Assembly (NCBI GenBank): GCA_964343605.1
Contig: CAYFKJ010000005.1
Coordinates: forward strand, 1 to 64,000
DNA: 64,000 nt
From: CAYFKJ01 sp964343605
GTDB lineage: Bacteria > Pseudomonadota > Alphaproteobacteria > UBA2966
Direction: 5' to 3'
The translations under genes and the position numbers were made by a program. The notes beneath the pieces are model-generated. The model was not told the origin of the DNA. It did not search any database and saw nothing but the letters and a program-made list of their open reading frames with translations. Of this stretch, positions 62,163-64,000 are shown one piece after another. Each line of letters starts with the position of its first letter. Within the stretch, counting starts at the first letter, position 1.

Positions 62163-63056
62163 TTAGTCGATCGAGGATTCGACCAGACGCGTCGACATGG
62201 CGGCGCTGCGCATGGCTTTCTGCAGCTTTTCGAACGCCCGAACCTCGATCTGGCGGACGCGTTCCCGGCTGATGCCGTATTCCTCGCTCAGCTCCTCCAG
62301 GGTCGAAGGATCCTCCTTGAGGCGGCGCTCCGTCAAAATGTGCTGCTCGCGCTCGTTCAGCGACTTCATGGCTTCAGCCATCCAGGCACGGCGCTGCTCA
62401 AGTTCCTGGGTTTCGCCCAGCAGGACTTCCTGATCCGGCGTTTCGTCGACCAGCCAGTCCATCCACTCGCCCTCGCCGTCCATGCGGACGGGTGCATTGA
62501 GCGAGCTGTCGGCCGCCGCCATACGGCGGTTCATCTGGACCACGTCGTTCTCGGCGACGCCCAGGCGGTCGGCGATCTTGGTTACGGTTTCGGGGTGCAG
62601 GTCGCCTTCGTCGATGGCCTTCAATTGGCCCTTGATCTTGCGCAAGTTGAAGAACAGCTTCTTTTGGGCCGCCGTCGTGCCCATTTTCACGAGCGACCAG
62701 GAGTGCAGAATGTATTCCTGGATCGAGGCGCGGATCCACCACATGGCGTAGGTCGCCAGACGGAAACCGCGCTCCGGGTCGAAGCGCTTGACCGCCTGCA
62801 TCATGCCGACATTGCCTTCGGAAATCAGTTCGGCGACCGGCAGGCCGTAGCCCCGGTAGCCCATGGCGATCTTGGCGACCAGGCGCAGATGGCTGTTGAC
62901 CAGCTTCCCGGCGGCGTCCACGTCGTCGCGCTCCCGCCAAGCCTTGGCGAGCATGTATTCCTCGTCCGCGGTCAGCATGGGAAACTCGCGAATCTGCTGA
63001 AGGTAGCGGCTGAGGCTACTTTCCGGAGTGATCGCGGGAACAACGTTACGAGCCAT
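62163..63056 (-). CDS. rpoH: RNA polymerase heat-shock sigma factor sigma-32
   Basis: This 297-residue sigma factor has region 1.2 (SLSRYLQQIREFPMLTADEE), region 2 (NLRKIKGQLKAIDEG linker; LATYAMWWIRASIQEYILHS), the RpoH box region and region 4 (LEELSEEYGISRERVRQIEV). FtsH and DnaK, which control sigma-32 stability in E. coli, have one member in this window (ftsH). Its targets probably include hsp20 at 15.6 kb. It is next to rluD, as in many alphaproteobacteria. Confidence 0.96.
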   Translation of the reverse strand: MARNVVPAITPESSLSRYLQQIREFPMLTADEEYMLAKAWRERDDVDAAGKLVNSHLRLVAKIAMGYRGYGLPVAELISEGNVGMMQAVKRFDPERGFRLATYAMWWIRASIQEYILHSWSLVKMGTTAAQKKLFFNLRKIKGQLKAIDEGDLHPETVTKIADRLGVAENDVVQMNRRMAAADSSLNAPVRMDGEGEWMDWLVDETPDQEVLLGETQELEQRRAWMAEAMKSLNEREQHILTERRLKEDPSTLEELSEEYGISRERVRQIEVRAFEKLQKAMRSAAMSTRLVESSID

Positions 63057-63154
63057 CTGTTACATACCGCAGCACCTCAGCGCCGCGCCCCTGGTTACCG
63101 GTCATCTTATCGAGGAGACGAACCCCTCCCCTTCGGTGTCTCTGGCACCTGTAT

Positions 63155-63185
63155 CTTATAAAGGTACGATAAGGCCGAATGTCAA
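63155..63185 (-). promoter_or_regulatory. Candidate rpoH promoter
   Basis: On the minus strand TTGACA (63185-63180) is followed 18-19 bases later by TTATAAG. The same stretch reads CCTTGACA with CCTTTATAA, which also resembles an alphaproteobacterial heat-shock promoter. It lies about 100 bases before the rpoH start. Confidence 0.4.
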
Positions 63186-63207
63186 GGTATCCGACCAACC
63201 AGGTAGG

Positions 63208-64000
63208 TTAAATATCAAGGTGGGATATTAACGTGATGATGTCGGCGGGAAGTTCGCTTTCGAATCTGTGTTTGCGGCCGGTAACCGGATGTTCGAAGCC
63301 GAGAACGCCCGCATGCAGCGCCTGGCGGCCCAGCCTGTCGACGGCACGCCGGGCGGGTTCGGGCAGTTTCCCGACGCCGCGCCCCCGGCCGTAAAGGGGA
63401 TCGCCGATAATGGGATGGCCGATGTGGCTCATATGCACGCGGATCTGGTGGGTCCGTCCGGTTTCCAAACGGCATTCGATCAGCGCCGCCCGGTCGCCCA
63501 GACGCTTCAGGGTCTTGTAGTGGGTGACGGCGTGTTTGCCGCCCCGTCCCACCACCGCCATTTTCTTGCGGTTGCGCGGCGAGCGCCCGATGGCGCCCTC
63601 GATAGTGCCGGCGGGCGGCGCGGGACAGCCCCAGACCACGGCGCGGTACGCCCGTTCGATGCTGTGGTCCGCGAACTGGGAGGCCAGCCCGTTATGGGCG
63701 GCGTCGGTCTTGGCGGCAATCAAGAGACCGCTGGTATCCTTGTCGAGGCGGTGGACGATGCCGGGCCGCTTGGCGCCGCCGATGCCCGAAAGGCTGTCGC
63801 CGCAATGGTGAATCAACGCATTGACCAGGGTCCGGTCCGGGTTGCCCGCCGCCGGATGGACGACGAGGCCGGCCGGCTTGTCGATCACGATCAGGTGGTC
63901 GTCCTCGAACACCACCGCCAGCGGGATGTCCTGGCCTTCCGGTTCGGCTTCGACCGCTTCGGGCACATCGATTTCCAGGGTGAGCCCTGGTTTGACCCTG
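63208..64000 (-). CDS. rluD: 23S rRNA pseudouridine synthase RluD family (5' part missing)
   Basis: This 264-residue partial frame runs in from the right edge with RVKPGLTLEIDVPE, so the S4 domain and start are outside. The catalytic domain has VFEDDHLIVIDKPAGLVVHP and the active-site aspartate in GIVHRLDKDTSGLLIAAKTD. ECRLETGRTHQIRVHMSHIG and PIIGDPLYG complete the RluA-family motifs. It makes pseudouridines in helix 69 of 23S rRNA if it is RluD. rpoH follows after 151 bases. Confidence 0.9.
   Translation of the reverse strand, partial: RVKPGLTLEIDVPEAVEAEPEGQDIPLAVVFEDDHLIVIDKPAGLVVHPAAGNPDRTLVNALIHHCGDSLSGIGGAKRPGIVHRLDKDTSGLLIAAKTDAAHNGLASQFADHSIERAYRAVVWGCPAPPAGTIEGAIGRSPRNRKKMAVVGRGGKHAVTHYKTLKRLGDRAALIECRLETGRTHQIRVHMSHIGHPIIGDPLYGRGRGVGKLPEPARRAVDRLGRQALHAGVLGFEHPVTGRKHRFESELPADIITLISHLDI

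Overview
The window reads as chromosome from an alphaproteobacterium, most likely of the Rhodospirillales. The supporting signs are high G+C (judged by eye), a split three-subunit proton-translocating transhydrogenase, a TrcR-type regulator, the thiE/efp/suhB/OmpA/MotA-like/MotB-like cluster, DUF4164-zapA-6S RNA-ygfA, ruvCAB-ybgC-tolQRAB-pal-cpoB-tilS-ftsH-folP-glmM, serC-serA-hisZ-purA, and rluD next to rpoH. The genus cannot be named from the sequence. I saw no phage, insertion sequence, CRISPR array, rRNA or tRNA gene. This is mostly core genome with metabolic accessory genes between conserved blocks.

Layout. 1-5.2 kb: the pnt operon (cut by the window edge) preceded by a 41-residue cytochrome-oxidase subunit IV-like gene, then a TRAP transporter DctQM pair without a DctP, and a VOC protein. 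5.3-15.2 kb: an acyl-CoA synthetase, a TSUP permease, an acetyltransferase, prpE, trcR, a quinone oxidoreductase, and metY with an alpha/beta hydrolase behind a structured leader. 15.2-19.6 kb: an hsp20 gene with a ROSE-like RNA thermometer, rpmE, a frataxin gene (cyaY), an ABC exporter and a paraoxonase-like lactonase. 19.6-25.6 kb: a minus-strand envelope cluster, thiE-like/efp/suhB/OmpA-like/MotA-like/MotB-like. 25.8-29.0 kb: DUF4164, zapA, 6S RNA, ygfA, a YmdB-type phosphoesterase and an EamA transporter.

29.2-44.3 kb is a long plus-strand housekeeping run: yebC, the Holliday-junction genes ruvCAB, the Tol-Pal outer-membrane system, tilS, ftsH, folP and glmM. Many of these genes overlap by 1-11 bases, which suggests translational coupling. 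44.4-52.0 kb: a MocR-type regulator with clustered ATTGTCA operator half-sites, a DUF1127 protein, a PhzF-like enzyme, an acetyltransferase, a tartrate/malate-type dehydrogenase overlapping a keto-pentenoate hydratase, and two tandem class V aminotransferases. 52.1-57.6 kb: serC-serA-hisZ-purA behind a good promoter and a two-hairpin leader. 57.7-64 kb: a membrane class III cyclase divergent from a membrane-anchored pseudokinase that is translationally coupled to a small membrane protein, then rpoH and rluD (cut by the edge).

The most interesting signals are four. First, a family of double-hairpin inverted repeats sits in every convergent intergenic gap longer than 100 bases and nowhere else that I found. 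Second, a cyclase and a pseudokinase-membrane protein module are divergently arranged. Third, a MotA/MotB-like proton-channel pair lies with an OmpA-like protein in an efp operon. Fourth, several RNA-level controls are present: the ROSE-like hairpin, the serC leader, 6S RNA and the metY leader.
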